This document shows, piece by piece, positions 1-12,839 of a stretch of DNA of 64,000 bases. Origin of the DNA: Typhlomys cinereus (lineage: Eukaryota > Chordata > Mammalia > Rodentia > Platacanthomyidae). The stretch lies in assembly GCA_023101885.1 (NCBI GenBank), contig JALPQD010000205.1, positions 3,391,298 to 3,455,297 of the forward strand, in the 5' to 3' direction. Each line of letters starts with the position of its first letter. The stretch's first letter is position 1. The position numbers were made by a program, and so were the translations under genes. The notes beneath the pieces are model-generated. The model was not told the origin of the DNA. It worked only from the letters and a program-made list of their open reading frames with translations, and did no database searches.

Positions 1-49
1 ACGTTGCTTTTGTCGGCTATTTCATCACAGCAACAGAAAAAGACACTAA

Positions 50-378
50 AATGCTGGCCTTGAACTCACTAGGTAATCAAGGATGACCTTGAATTTTTGA
101 TCTTCCTTCCTCCAGCTCCCAAGTGCTGAGTTGTAAGCAGTGCTAAGGTTGTCATGCCTAGTCTATGTGTTGCTGGGAATAGTATCTAAGGCTGTGTAAT
201 CTACCACCCAGTTACATACTCATCTCATGGCCTGACTTTTCTGACAGGTTCTTATTCTGCAGCCTAAACTAGCCTGAAACTTTCTATGCAGTCTAGCTGG
301 ACTTGAACTTGTAATGATCCTCCTACCTTAGCCTCCCAAGTGCATGGATTAAACAAATGCATAGCCATGTCTAGCTCT
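50..378 (-). mobile_element. Two diverged reversed B1 fragments
   Basis: 50-150 (CAAGGATGACCTTGAATTTTTGATC, CCCAAGTGCTGAG) and 255-378 (CCTAAACTAGCCTGAAACTTTC, GCCTCCCAAGTGCATGG, GCCATGTCTAGC) are both reversed B1 bodies. Confidence 0.65.
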
Positions 379-791
379 GTCTCTTGTTTAAAATCTTTAA
401 TTTCCTATCTGCCAGGGCCTTATTGACCACTGATCATGATAATTGTTTCAAAGGAAGCTTACATTGATAACATGTCTCAAATAGTGCCTAGAGAGCAGAT
501 GATCACAGAGGAGTCCAGAATCTTCTTCTTCTTACAATTTTCTCAAGAAAAAGCAGAGTCTTGCATACCATTTGATTCTTCACTTGATTATCATGAATTT
601 ATATCAAGTCAAGTCTGTATGGTCATTCTCTCCTACTCTGTATGATTAAATACAATGATAAACAGGGGAAAAAAGTCATATATCTAACAGACTTGTGGTT
701 GAAACTCAAACCATTTCCAAATGTACTTCTTCATCAAAAGGAATTACAACTTGAATATACATAGTATATTTTTGTACAAACTACATTTTTA

Positions 792-2270
792 TTATTATTT
801 CTGCTCATACAAACTTAATAGGTACACCCGTTCCCTTCCTCCCTCCTCCTCCCCCCAACCCCCCTGCTCCCCCTCCCTTCACCCCTCCCTCCCTATCCCC
901 ATCCCCCAGTGCCTCCTCCCCCAATCCCCGGAAAATCCTTTAATGTGCATGCCAGACTCTCCTCTGCGCCCTCCTCTCCGATGACGTACAAGGACCCAGT
1001 GGCATTTTCCTGAATCCTTTCCTGTGTTCCCCTTAAGCATAGGAGCACTACTATGGCTGTCAATTCCTTGCCTCCAAGGATCTTGGTGTCTTTAGCAAAT
1101 GCTAGACTTTACGGGGTCAATAGTGTGTGGGACATTGCGGAGGGCATGTAAAGTCCAATTATGATTGCTTCGGCCCTAACTTGTGTGGAGTATCTTGCAT
1201 ATCATTGCTCCTCCCATCCTTGTGCTCTTACACTCTTACCGCCCCCTCTTCCGCAAATTTCCCTGAGCTTCAGGATGGGGAGAGATTAGGCTGGCCTAGT
1301 TCTAGGTGGTTGATATAGAGTCTCTGAAGTTCTGGATTATGGTTTGTTGATTTTCTTTTGCAGTTTTGCTGCTCCTGCAATGCCCTTCACTCCATCCTGA
1401 TGGGTATTATATTTCACCCCCTGGCCAGAGATAAAAAGCTGTTAAACTAGAGTCTTGTTATAAGAGTATATTCAAAGGTAGATGTAATAAAAGTAGGAAA
1501 TCACAATGAGGGAGGGGTCAATCACCCATTTGCAAAATGGTTACTTCTTATCTGCCAGATTATATGCCCTCCCCTTCTGGTGAGATCACACCCCCTCAGT
1601 TGTAAATGATCAGGAACGAAAAGTCTGTGAACTTAACTAGATGTCTCATTGCTTACTTGCAGTCCTTGATGGAGGCCTATTTTCTCTGCTGTAACACGGT
1701 CCCTCTCTCCTTGTTTCTGGTGTGGCCCTCCTACCCCATCCCTCCTGTTCATACTCGTTGCAACTACTGTATTACAGAGATTTATCATCGAGTGTCTCTA
1801 GGTGGGCTGGGTGGGTTTGGTACTAGGAGCCACCTATTAGGGAGTACATATGACACTTAATTTTCTGGGTCTGGGATACATCACTCAATATAATTGTTTC
1901 TAATGACATCCATTTCCCGGCAAATTCCAGTAATTCATCATTTTTGATGGCTGAGTAGTACTCCATTGTATAGATGTACCACTGTTTCCTTATCCACTCG
2001 TCAACTGCTTGGACATTTAGGTTGATTCCATGACTTTGCTATTATAAACAGTGCTGCTATGAACATGGTCGCAGCTTGTGCTATCGAGGCGAACCTCTGC
2101 TGCATGGGGGGTTATTCCCAAAAGTGGGATAGCAGGGTCATATGGCATTTCAATCTTTAATTTCTTTAAGAATCTCCAGACGGCTCGCCAGAGTGGCTGT
2201 ATGAGCCTGCATTCCCACCAGCAATGTAGGAGAGTTCCCCTCTCTCCACATCCTCTCCAGCATTTGTTGT
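792..2270 (-). mobile_element. 5'-truncated L1 (LINE-1), antisense
   Basis: Read on the minus strand it runs from the C-terminal part of L1 ORF2 (with the conserved YIYTMEYYSAIKN block, about 1920-1990) through a 3' UTR with a polypurine tract (about 835-930 as CCCTCC on this strand) to an A-rich end. A 17-18-bp target-site duplication, TACAAACTACATTTTTA with one indel, lies at 775-791 and 2271-2288. About 1.5 kb is retained; the element is dead. Confidence 0.9.
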
Positions 2271-2349
2271 TACAAACTACAATTTTTAGCTCTCAAAATG
2301 TGTTGTTTGATTGTTTGTTTGTTTGAGACCAGGTTTCACTACGTATGAC

Positions 2350-4595
2350 AGTTAGATACAGGTGTCAACATGACAGTTGCAAGCTGAGCTTTGGACCCAT
2401 CTGTGAAGAACTGATAGTTAAGGCAAGCCCTAAGCAAACCTGGAGGAGATTGTCTAATTGATGAGAGAAGACTCAAAGCATAGTAGGGTAGACCATACCC
2501 TGGGTAGGTGGGTAAAAATAAGAGCTGGTTCAGTAAATTCACATTTTTCAGCATACTTGGACAGACCTGCAGTCTGACAAGTGAGGTCTGAACCTCTCTC
2601 AGCAATGGATGTGGTGTGGTCAGTTCCGCCAGCTCCTGGTATTAGTATGAACTCTCCTGCCAGACTAAGAACTATGACCAGACAAACAAATGAAAGAATA
2701 AAACTCTCTTGCTCCCCTAAGCTGTTTGCTCAGTGAATTTATCAGCCACATACCGGCAAACTGTGATACTGTGTAACCCAGGTTGAAATAAAAGTTCCCC
2801 CATTTTCCTGAATTCTTAAGTGCTGACATTACAGGTGTACAATAATACTATGTCTAGTAACAATCAAAGTATTTTCAAAGCAAACTAATTGAAATGCCTT
2901 TGGACTGATACAACTCCAGTGCCTTCTATTAGCAAACTGAAATTCAACTCAATGTAAGCATAACCCATCAGAAACCACCAATTAACTTCTAACTAGGAAC
3001 TTTCCATTTTAATCAAGTATTTTCTTTGTCTTGTTTCCATAACACCTTACAAAACTTTCCCTCTGGCACTCCCTCAGTAGAGCACTGAATAAGATTTGTG
3101 CTCTGGCACTATCCATTTCATAAATCCCTGTCTGTTCAAATAAACTCAAATTTTAATGCACTTAGGTTTATCTTTAAACAAAGGGGACCAATCTTTCCCA
3201 AAAAAATAAAAACTAAAACTAAAAATTTCCACAAGAAAATACTAAGGAAGGAGAATAAACTAGCTACTGCCTAAGGCCAAACTGAATTAAAGAAGATCTA
3301 ATGAAAACCAGCCAAGAGAAATCTCATAAATGTTTTCTACCCTGTATTTCTTTGTTAGTCCTTGGAAGTCTCTATTTAATAGATTAAAATGTGAGTGAAT
3401 TTACTTAAGAAACGCTACTGTTTTGTTATGCAAAGATGTAGGCTCTGTAAATGTTTAGTATCACACTTATGGCAAGCAGGAGAAAGGAAGACTGCTTAAA
3501 AAAACACAAAGAAACTGCAAATGTAGGTAACTAAAACAATTTTTGTGAGCTTAACTAATTTTTGAAAGCTATGTGATAGTCTGAAAAAGACAGAAAAATA
3601 CTAATATTCATTACTGCTCAACTTCAAAACCTTGCTTTCATGAGCGATATACACTCATTGCAATCTTTTCAGAAAATACCACATAAGTTCAAACAACATA
3701 ACTTCAAACACCATCTAAGAAAACTGGTCATGAGAAACTAAAGGTGTCCAATATTAGTGAGGATCAAGGTTAATAAGACCCTTTGCACACAGTTGTCCAC
3801 TCATTACCAACATCTCTGCCTCTCTATTGAACCACCTGTTTCGTAACCTAGCCCACAGTGAGCCCCTTTTAGCACAAAGCCTTAAGTTACTCCAAGAAGA
3901 TCTAAATTTAGATTGTTATCATCTCTCCACTAGCAGTGTGTGATCTGCTACTCTCCTGATCAGCCTTTGTGTCAGCTGTCAAAGGAACCAGAGAAAAATG
4001 GGCAAATGATAATTTCCACATTGTTTCTGAGGAAACTTTAAAATGAACCTATTCCAAAATTGGATCAAAGACATAATTACCGTGTTAAGAAACACGAACC
4101 AATTTTAAGGAGCAAGAGATAGTGTTAATGTGATCTGAAATTCCACTAGCATAATCAACCAAAACAACTTCTAAATTTCAGTGCACATGAGTCACAATGA
4201 ATAAATAGTTAATATGAAACATAATGACCTGAATTAATTTGACTAAGCAATGGAAGGATAGTTTTTTTTCACTCAACTCCTACTCATTCATGCTGACTTC
4301 AATCACCTGTTTGGTTTATATGAACATTTAAATAACAATCAAATGGAGATTTCATTTAGTTAGAAACTCAAATAGGTATAAACACACAGACATCTACTTG
4401 CAAATTGATTCTGTTTATCATGAATTTGTAAAACTGTCTCTGAGACCATTTGAAAGGAGGTAGGAAAACATCAGGATTGTACTCAGCATGAGAAAATCTG
4501 TCTGCTACAAAAAAAAAAAGAAAAGAAAAGAAAAAAAAACTATAGTAATAAAATAAACAAAAAAAATAAGAAAAATAAATAAAAATCTAAAAAGA
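2350..4595. other. Intergenic, AT-rich, no gene seen
   Basis: No open frame with protein-like composition, no RNA gene and no clear SINE between the L1 and the SINE at 4599. A purine/A-rich stretch at 4508-4590 may be an old retroelement tail. Confidence 0.6.
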
Positions 4596-4598
4596 TAA

Positions 4599-4880
4599 GG
4601 GCTGGAGAAAAGGCTCAGAGATTAAGCTTCTGCCTCACAAGTATAGGATCTGAATTTGGAACCCAGAGCCCACATAAAAGTGCCAGGCAGCAGTCTGCAC
4701 TTCCTGTCATGAAAGGCCGAGCCTGGAAAATCACAGAGCAAAGCAAAAAGGAGGTAGAGCAATCCAGGATGGTTCCCAAAGTCACCCTTGGGCATCCACA
4801 GGCACAGATAGTGATATACAGACACACAGATGTGCACACACACATGCACACGCACACACGCACACACACACACACACACC
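4599..4880 (+). mobile_element. Older B2-like SINE
   Basis: Diverged head GGGCTGGAGAAAAGGCTCAG and a CA-rich tail ending in pure (CA)n. Same architecture as the young family. Confidence 0.8.
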
Positions 4881-5309
4881 CCAGATCAACAACCAAAATG
4901 GTAACTGGCAATAGTATGGCACAGAGGACATCAGGACACTGCAGATATGAATACTGAGCAAGCTGTCCTAAGATCTGGGAAATTAGGGCAGATCGCCTCT
5001 TGGAACAGAGTCTTTTCTAATTCTTTTTATTGAGTTGAAGAGAAATGTCATACCAACAAGAAAAAATGAGCTGAAAGAAAATTTTATTACCCCTTACTTT
5101 CCAAAAAACTGATGAAGCAGAATCGTTCAGGCAACACTGCACCTGCAACTCCTGTAGCCCTCAAGGAAGCAGCTTATCATTATCCAAATGGTCCAGTGTC
5201 CCAGAATTGCAAAGTCCCTTGGTTCCTGAAAGGTACAGAAGACATGTCTTCAATCTATACCAGCAAGGCTGAGTGACTGTTTCAGTTTCATGACTCAGTG
5301 CTACAATAT

Positions 5310-5640
5310 TTATCTGTCGCAGTTTGAATGCGAGTTGCCCCCCTCAGGCTCACATGTTTGCATGATAGTTGGTGTTGATGTTTGGGAACATTGTAGTACC
5401 TTTAAGAGGCAGAGCATTGCTGGAGGAAGGTATGTCACCGGGGCGGACATGAGGCAGATATTGAGGTTTCTTCCCAGTTTGTTCTCGCTTGCTCTGTTTC
5501 CAGAATGGCTGTGGTATCCGAGCTAGCCTCCTGCTTCTGCCTCCAGCCATGCCTCTTGCTATGCGATTTTCACTATAATGGACTATTCTCCTTTTCTGCC
5601 TGGGTCTAAGTGTTGTCTCATAGCAGCAAAAAGAATACCT
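5310..5640. repeat. Unassigned rodent interspersed repeat
   Basis: The block CTTTAAGAGGCAGAGCATTGCTGGAGGAAGG followed by CTCCTGCTTCTGCCTCCAGCCATGCC resembles a repeat common in rodent genomes. I cannot name it with confidence. No coding potential beyond chance. Confidence 0.5.
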
Positions 5641-7380
5641 ACAACAATATCTGACCCAAACAAGTTAAGAAAGGGATTTTATTCTAGCTCTCTATTCCAG
5701 GTTCATCATGGCAAGAGAGTCACACAGCAAACAAGGTGACCATCCCTACCCAAAATGAAGAGCAGAGGGAACGAATGAATGAAAACCTACCAGCTTGCCG
5801 CCAGTGCCCAGCACACTCTCTTATACAGCATAGAGAACAATGCCACTCACATGACTGTCTTCCTATTTCAACTGAAGCAATCCAGATAATTTCCTACAGG
5901 TTTGCTCCGAGACCTGCTTAACTAGAGAATTCCCAATAGGTATACCTAAAGGCTCCCTTTCTAGGTACCAGTTGACATTTGAAACCAACCAATCACCACA
6001 GAGACCTTTTCAAAGGAAAAGTGTCTTAGCCCTGTTATTGCTTTCCTAAGGAGAAATGAAATGAAATGGAAAACAATAGTGATATCGAGTCAGAACTTTC
6101 CTAATGAATCCATGAAAATAAGAAACAGCTGTTTCAATTTCCTTGTTTAAAAAAACGAATGAAATATAAAACAAGGAAGCATCACTTTGGATAAATATTT
6201 ACTCATCACCAACGATGATTGGAATAAGTTCACCTTCATTACTATAATAATATACTTGAAGCAGGGTAGATTTATACAGAAAAGGGGCTTATTAATCTCA
6301 TAGTTTTCCAGGTTCAAGGGCATGGCACCGGCAGTAATTCAGTTCCAGGGAAAGTTCCACTTGGCTGCATCATGCAACTCAGGAACACTTGAAAATATAG
6401 ACGAGTACAACTCAAAACAGAAAGCAACCAGAGCCCTGCAGCCTCAACTTACCTAAAGAATTTATGAAAGGCCCTACTTCTTTTACAAATATTATGCTTT
6501 CACTTATTTATTTAAGAAATAGAAGGAGGCAGAGAGAGCACACACTCGTGTGGAAGCCAAAGGAAAATGCTCAGAAGTTTGTTCCCTCCTTCCACCATGC
6601 AGGCTCTGTAGATCAAACAGGCTTATGGATTTGTGACCAGTCACCTCTACGAACTAACCCAACTCTCCAGCTTCTTGGACCCATCTCTTAAAGGTTCCAT
6701 CCCATCTCCCAATATTGCCAACCTGTGTTCAGGCATCCAACACAGGAGTCATCAGGCAATAAGCAACATCCAAACCAGAGCAGTACTCTTTCTTGGTTAT
6801 TCGATCTGTATTCCGGAGAGTACCACAAGGTTTCTGTTATATATACGTATATGTAATCTTTATGAAACTCTGTGCAGTTGGCATTGTAACACATGTGCAC
6901 ACATGCCATGCACTATTTAGGACCATTACGTGTCTTTGAAATGATTCCAAACACTTGCATGGTTTAGGAGATGATGTTTTTGTTTTGGAGTGTAGTGTCC
7001 CCTCCCTTTGAGAATGCAGTATCTTATCCAATCTCATATGCGAAAGCTTTGAAATGAACTCACCCTCCCCTTGGGAATGTTATGTCAAACTCCATCAGAC
7101 CCTCTGTTTGTGAGTTACTGACCTCAACCACTGAGCTGCAAGTACTTCATAAGGTCAAGAGTTTGCCTGATGCTGACGGCAGAGCGACAGTGTCAGCTAT
7201 CCTCAACGGTGGGGTCAGATGTTGTGATAGCCTGAAGTCTGGGAGCAGCTTCGCACGCTAACAGCTGAAGCTTTGGCAGGGCGGCACTGAAAGCTGTGGA
7301 ACTCGGAGGCCTCCCTCACCCGTCCCAGCCAGGCCCTCCAGCATCAAAACACCTCAGCTGTCCCCACACATTCCATCTCA
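5640..7380. other. Intergenic with old repeat debris
   Basis: Diverged repeat pieces are seen (5650-5930 and 6250-6410 resemble the unassigned family; 6520-6690 resembles a reversed B3). The open frames here are short and lie in repeat sequence. No gene recognised. Confidence 0.5.
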
Positions 7381-7384
7381 GACT

Positions 7385-7548
7385 TTTTGTTTGGTTTGGT
7401 TGTTTTATTTTTGAGAAAGTATCTTATATGACCCAGATTAGCCTCCAATTTCCCACATACCCGACCCGACCTTAGAGTCCTCATCCTCCTGCCTCCGCCT
7501 GCTGAGTGCTGGGATTACTGGGATGTATTACTGCACTGGCTTTTACCT
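7385..7548 (-). mobile_element. B1 SINE, reverse
   Basis: Reversed B1: T-rich tail, GTATCTTATATGACCCAGATTAGCC, then GCCTGCTGAGTGCTGGGATTAC and CACTGGC. Confidence 0.75.
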
Positions 7549-7549
7549 T

Positions 7550-9215
7550 CCAAGCTAAACAAATTATTAGATTTCAATAGTTTAAAAGCTTACTCACCAA
7601 GTGGTTAATATTCCTCATCTGTAGGTCTTGCTTCTTGTGAGGTTTGTTCAGGCTTTTCTCTACTTCTTTAAGTATGGTTAACCTAAGAAAATTATCTTTT
7701 TATGGCAATAAGCCATGTGACCCATGAGTAAGGGCAAGGAGGTAAGACAGGAAAACAGGGAGGGGGACTGGAGAGGAGAAGAGAACAGAAGGAAGAGAGG
7801 AGAGGAGGGAAAAGGGGGTATATAAGAGGAGGGAGGGAAGAGAGAAGAGAGAAAACAATCGTTAAGCTACAATTCCACCTGTTTGAAATACAAGGATGTG
7901 TGAATTCCTCAACAAGAGAAATCAACAAAATGTATTTTAAAGGAAACTCATCCAAGAGGGTTAAGAGGGGAAGCAAGAACATCTCAGCAATAAGAAGCAG
8001 CAGAACAGACCAAGGGACCAGAAGCTGAGAGGGTTACAAGAGACCACCCAGAGACCACCCACACTGGGAAGCTGTGAGACTGGTGCTTCCAGCCAACTAC
8101 TACCCATAGGTGTCTTCATTCATGGCAGACATGAAAGGCAGCACCTCCAGACTACGAAGCTGCCAGGAACAAGTAGCAAGAATCTCCTACTGGAGAGCCC
8201 CAGGAATATGGAGATTGAGCCTCTTGAGGATCAGCGCAAAAGGAAACAGGAAACAATGCATACACAGATGGCTGGTGAAGAGAATTTAATGAAAGAACTA
8301 CCTAAGACAAGGATTATTTACAGGAATAATCAAAGAACACTGAGTTACCGAGCGACTAGAAACAGCAAGAGGCCGTTAGGATTTGCTAGTGCAGAAATTC
8401 TAGATGGGACCCATATATCACATGTGCAAGGGGTGGTGGGAAAGGGAGAAAAACTGGCTGGAGAGGCAGAATGGGTGGGATGGGATGAGATAAGATGGAG
8501 CATAGAGGTAAATAGTGGGTGATGAAAAGCACATAAATTCATTGTTAATTAAAAAATAAAGTTAATTTAAAAGAAGCTGTTAGAACTTGAAATAGCAGGA
8601 AGAAGCAGCAGTAAAACTGATATGATCTGAGCCAGGCAAACAGGGCCACCAAGTCACAACTTCAGAGGGAATGCAGCCATTGCCCATATAAAATGACAGT
8701 TCTCTACTTTTAAGTTCTAGTTCATACCCACCTCCGATCTCTTGTTTGTACTCCCCATTGGCAGACCCAACAAAAATCCAGAAGAGCAGCAAGTTCATAA
8801 AGATTAGATCCTTGCAACATAGGCAAAGGAGGGAAAGCAAATGGACAGAGGAACAGAGAGACTGAAAATACCCAGCAGCATGTGTCCTCCAAGCCCTTCA
8901 TCCCTGGAGGCTCCCCTGCATCCTTGACAGCCTCTGCTTCCTCAGTGCTCAGCCCTAACCCTGTCCTCTTTGTAAGTGCCATGCATGTCCCTGAATCATG
9001 GTGTCCCTGACACAACCATTGCTTTTGCTTTTACATTATCCTAGTCTTCTCTACAGCTACTGAAATGGATGTAGGGATATGGGTTTATTTCCCCACCGAA
9101 TAAAGAATTATTAATCAGGAAAAGAGCTGAGAATATTTGTTTATTAAAAAAAAAAGAGAGAGAACAATACTACCAGGGAATCCAAAGAGCTGAGAAGCCC
9201 AAGAAGAAGCTAGTT
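7550..9215. other. Intergenic, unassigned, with a polypurine tract
   Basis: A GA-rich strand-asymmetric tract at 7735-7855 is followed by about 700 bp ending in an A-rich AATTAAAAAATAAAG stretch (8548-8565). This could be an old LINE 3' end, but I see no diagnostic block. No gene supported. Confidence 0.4.
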
Positions 9216-9365
9216 TGTCCATGCCTTGCATGTGTTAGTGCACGTGTGGAGGTCAGAAGACAGTCTCTGGTTGTGGGTTCTCTCCTCCCACCAAGTGTGC
9301 TCCAGGGACCACAATGAGATCATCAGATTGAGGGGTAACCACCTTTACCTGCTAGTCCAGCTACT
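9215..9365 (-). mobile_element. B3/B2-like SINE fragment, reverse
   Basis: GTGCACGTGTGGAGGTCAGAAGACAG and the block up to ACCTGCTAGTCC match the reversed B3-type body common in rodents. Confidence 0.65.
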
Positions 9366-10250
9366 TTTCTTTTTGATGCTATGAAATAATTCTCATACAC
9401 AAGCAACTTAAGGGAGAAAGAGAGATTTATTTGGCTTAAGGTTTGAGTCAGAGGGTGTCCTTCCTAGGCTAAATCCAATAGCTCTTTTTGTTGGAAGGAA
9501 GAAGGGGCCAAGCACAAAATCATACATGCAAAGGCACAAAGGAATGAGAAGTGGCATGATGCAAAGGTAATTTTATTTCATGTGGAATATAAGAGCAGGA
9601 AATAAGAGACATAAATAGTAAACTGAGGTTGATGAAACTGAGTAGGAAAAAAAATGTTTATACACCTTGCAAAGCAGTTTAGTTTTATCCTGTAGAGTCA
9701 TCTGGGAAGCCACTGAATAAACTTTGATCAGGATGAAGACACCATTGTATTTGTGATTCAGAAAGTTCCCTTTGACAATGATGTAAAGCATATTTTTTAA
9801 AGTTTAGTAGGTCAAAAAAAGTTTAGTAAGGCGACATTATTTCAAGAGAAGAAATGGTGTGCTTCTTAGTGTCTGCTGATACTTTTAATTATATTACCTA
9901 AGTGTTTACAAACATATAACAAGACAGACTCATTATTCTTAAAACTTTCAGTAATCATACAATTAAAATAAATGTCTATACTGTCAAACCAAACTATAAA
10001 TCAAGTTATATTTTAATTATGTATATTATCATGCAATGATGTTTTACTTAAACAAAATTTCTATTCAGAACATACAGTGGCATTATTTTTATGCTGTCTG
10101 AGTATGAAAAAGAGAGAAAGAAAAGGAGACTGAGAAATATTGCTAGTGAATTTGCATTGGAACACCTGTGATGTCCTTCAACAGTTACAGAGAAATTCTT
10201 TTTTAAGTTGTATTGTAGCTGTGGAACTATACTTGAAAAAACCATTCTTG

Positions 10251-10511
10251 GGGCTGGAGAGGTGGCTCAGGGGTTAAGCCTCTGCCTTGCAGGCAGAAGG
10301 TCCTGAGTTCGGATCCTAGTCCCCATGTATAGATGCCGGGCGAAAGCAGGGGCGGCCTGCATTTCTGGTCCTGGTAGGGCGGAGCCTGTGAATCCTGGGG
10401 CAGTCCATGGTAGTTCCCTAATTTGCCCGTGGTTCTACATACACACATGCACAGACACACACACATGCACAATTGAATAAATAATAAAAAAATTAAAAAA
10501 AAAAAAAAAAA
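10251..10511 (+). mobile_element. Young B2-like (tRNA-derived) SINE beside CETN3 retrocopy
   Basis: Begins GGGCTGGAGAGGTGGCTCAG; the pol III B-box-like GAGTTCGGATCC is at about 10305. A GC-rich body, a CA-rich stretch, AATAAATAATAA and poly(A) follow. Exact target-site duplication GAAAAAACCATTCTTG at 10235-10250 and 10512-10527. Confidence 0.92.
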
Positions 10512-10527
10512 GAAAAAACCATTCTTG

Positions 10528-11480
10528 GGTGTCAGGGGTGGCCGCGGCGGTTCGCGGCGTTTCCGCAGGCCGTGCGAGCCACGCGGGGTGGGGCTCAAAG
10601 CGGGTGCTCGGGGGCAACCTGTGTCCAAAGAGAAAATGAGTTTAGCCCTGAGGAGTGAGCTTGTGGTAGACAAAACAAAGAGGAAAAAAAGGAGAGAATT
10701 ATCTGATGAACAGAAACAAGAAATTAAAGATGCTTTTGAGCTATTTGATACAGACAAAGACAGAGCGATAGATTATCATGAATTGAAGGTGGCAATGAGA
10801 GCCTTGGGGTTCGATGTTATAAAAGCGGACGTACTGAAGATTCTTAAAGATTATGACAGAGAGGCCACAGGGAAAATCACCTTTGAAGATTTTAATGGAG
10901 TCGTGACAGATTGGATATTGGAACGAGACCCACACTGAGGAAATACTGAAAGCATTTAAGCTATTTGATGATGATGACTCAGGTAAAATAAGCTTGAGGA
11001 ATTTGCGACGTATGGCCAGAGAATTGGGAGAAAATATGAGTGATGAAGAGCTTCGGGCCATGATAGAAGAATTTGATAAAGACAGTGATGGAGAAATAAA
11101 TCAAGAAGAATTCATTGCTATTATGACTGGTGACATATAAGGAAGGATTTGTAAGGATAAACATCAGAACCGTTGCAGCTCCTCTCTTTGGTCTGTATTT
11201 GTTCCTGGAATCACTTAAAAAAGAAGCCATCCTACGTCTATTTTCCAGAAGCATCATCTATTTGTATTTTACTATTGTTAAGTTTCTTTGTATGAGCAGT
11301 GTTGTTAGTGTTAATAGTTTACTTTGCATTTATAAAACCAGTTTTATATAAAGTTTAAAATAATCAAGTTATATGATACATATTCTTTGTAGGCTTTTGA
11401 TTTAATGTTGTTACTTTTTTTGGTGCACATGGTGTTAAAACTTTCATTAATAAAATGTTCAGTATTTAAAAAAAATAGAA
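10528..11480 (+). pseudogene. CETN3: Processed CETN3 (centrin-3) retropseudogene
   Basis: An intronless copy of the CETN3 mRNA: GC-rich 5' UTR, ATG at 10636, centrin ORF with EF-hands, TAA at 11138-11140, 3' UTR with AATAAA at 11449-11454, and a short poly(A) run. Residues 1-101 are intact in one frame ([15 protein letters not shown]... to ...ERDPH). A single inserted C near 10937 turns the next codon into a premature TGA (10936-10938). The remaining codons continue, undamaged, in the +1 frame to ...IAIMTGDI. A target-site duplication GAAA(A/G)AACCATTCTT flanks it at 10512-10526 and 11482-11496. Only a few amino-acid changes versus CETN3 are visible, so the insertion is fairly young. The intact first half would keep two EF-hands. 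Confidence 0.93.
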
Positions 11481-12002
11481 AGAAAGAACCATTCTTCTAG
11501 AATGTGACATCTTCTCAATGGAAACTTATCAATCACAGTCTCAATTGTTATAGCCACAAGAATGTAAACTTTCTATACTTTTTGTTTCTATGCTACTCTA
11601 AAAATGCCCAACATAAACATACTGTTTATATTCTGTAACAAACAGCTAAGCCACAAGGTTGCAAAGCCCACATTTGCTTTTGAGTTTATGACTTAGTTAC
11701 TATATATTCTAATTGTTTTGGACTAATGTAAAGAAACAAAGGTGGGCTCCTTCACTACCTTTTCATGTGTTTTTCCAGCTAGATGAATGTTAAGTTATTC
11801 AAGAGGTTCTAAAAGAAAGTTGATTAGTATTTGAACAAAGGGACCTAGAAGAATAATTAAGGAAAGATTGAGTTTTCCTTTTATTATGTGTTGACAGTTT
11901 TGGTAATTGTAATAAACATCTTACATTCTCTATGACATTTAATTCTTACAAAACTCCTGTGACATTCATCCTAACTAATAGGTTTTCTAAGTGCATTCTA
12001 AA

Positions 12003-12296
12003 TTTTTTTTATTATTTATTATTTATTCAACTGTGCACATGTGCGTGTGTATGTGCGCGTGCGTGTGTGTCTGTGTGTGTCTGTGTATGTGTAGAACCAC
12101 GGACGAATTCGCGAACCACCATGGACGCCTCCACCTCCTTCTGCCCCGGGATTCACAGGCTCCGCCCTACCAGGACCAGAAGCGCAGGCCGCCCCCACTT
12201 CCACCTGGCGTCTATACGTGGGATCTGGGATCCGAACTCGGGACCTTCCGCCTGCAAGGCGGAGGCTTAACCCCTGAGCCACCTCTCCAGCCCCAA
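12003..12296 (-). mobile_element. Young B2-like SINE, reverse
   Basis: Same family as the copy at 10251, in reverse: head CTGGAGAGGTGGCTCAGGGG at its right end, T-rich tail at its left. Target-site duplication of 21 bp (GTTTTCTAAGTGCATTCTAA plus A) at 11982-12002 and 12297-12317, exact. This indicates recent insertion. Confidence 0.93.
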
Positions 12297-12579
12297 GTTT
12301 TCTAAGTGCATTCTAAAACAGACACATTTTTACAGAAAATCTAAGGCTCAGATTGGATCATTCAACTATTCAGAGGATAAAACTTGACTTACCTGGAACT
12401 AATTACAAGCCAGTGTTCTAAATTATTAGGTAATATCACCTGAATGAAAATGGCCATAGAATATTTAAATGTATTACTAAAAACAGTGACTTAGAAATCC
12501 AAAATCATGTGGAATTGTGAAAAGAAGATTCAAATAGCTTTCTAGAAGAGACTTTTTAAATTTAAAAAAATTATTTTAG

Positions 12580-12835
12580 GTATGTGTGTGTGCATCAGAG
12601 GGCTCTGTGTATTCTATTCTTGTGGAGAACGATGGGTGACCTGGGGAATCATCCGGGATTGCTTCTATCTCCTTTTTGCTTTGCTCTGGATTTCCCAGAC
12701 TCTGCCCACCAGGGCTGGAAGTGCAGGACGCTGTTTCTGCCTGGCAATTTCACGTGGGACCTGGGATCCAAAAATCAGGTCCTTCAGCTTGCGCTGCAGA
12801 GGCTTAACTACCCTGAGCGAGAAGCTTTTTTTAAT
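12580..12835 (-). mobile_element. Older B2-like SINE, reverse
   Basis: Begins with the reversed tail TATGTGTGTGTGCATCAGAGGG and ends in diverged reversed head sequence near 12815. Confidence 0.75.
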
Positions 12836-12839
12836 GATT

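Noticed and set aside
4615..4911. Cys/Val-rich open frames over CA/TG repeats (also near 12000, 22100, 27900, 35500, 52150)
   Set aside because: They are translations of (CA)n microsatellites and SINE bodies; the same peptide-like strings recur at every copy of the SINE.
8208..8522. 104-residue plus-strand open frame
   Set aside because: It lies in A/G-rich sequence that looks like old repeat. No family motif, no splice context and no recognisable similarity.
10251..10330. tRNA gene
   Set aside because: Pol III A- and B-box-like sequence belongs to a tRNA-derived SINE; there is no cloverleaf with a proper acceptor stem, and it repeats through the window.
10525..10938. CETN3-like 137-codon open frame as a functional gene
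   Set aside because: It is intronless with poly(A), target-site duplication and a frameshift; the first 37 codons are 5' UTR.
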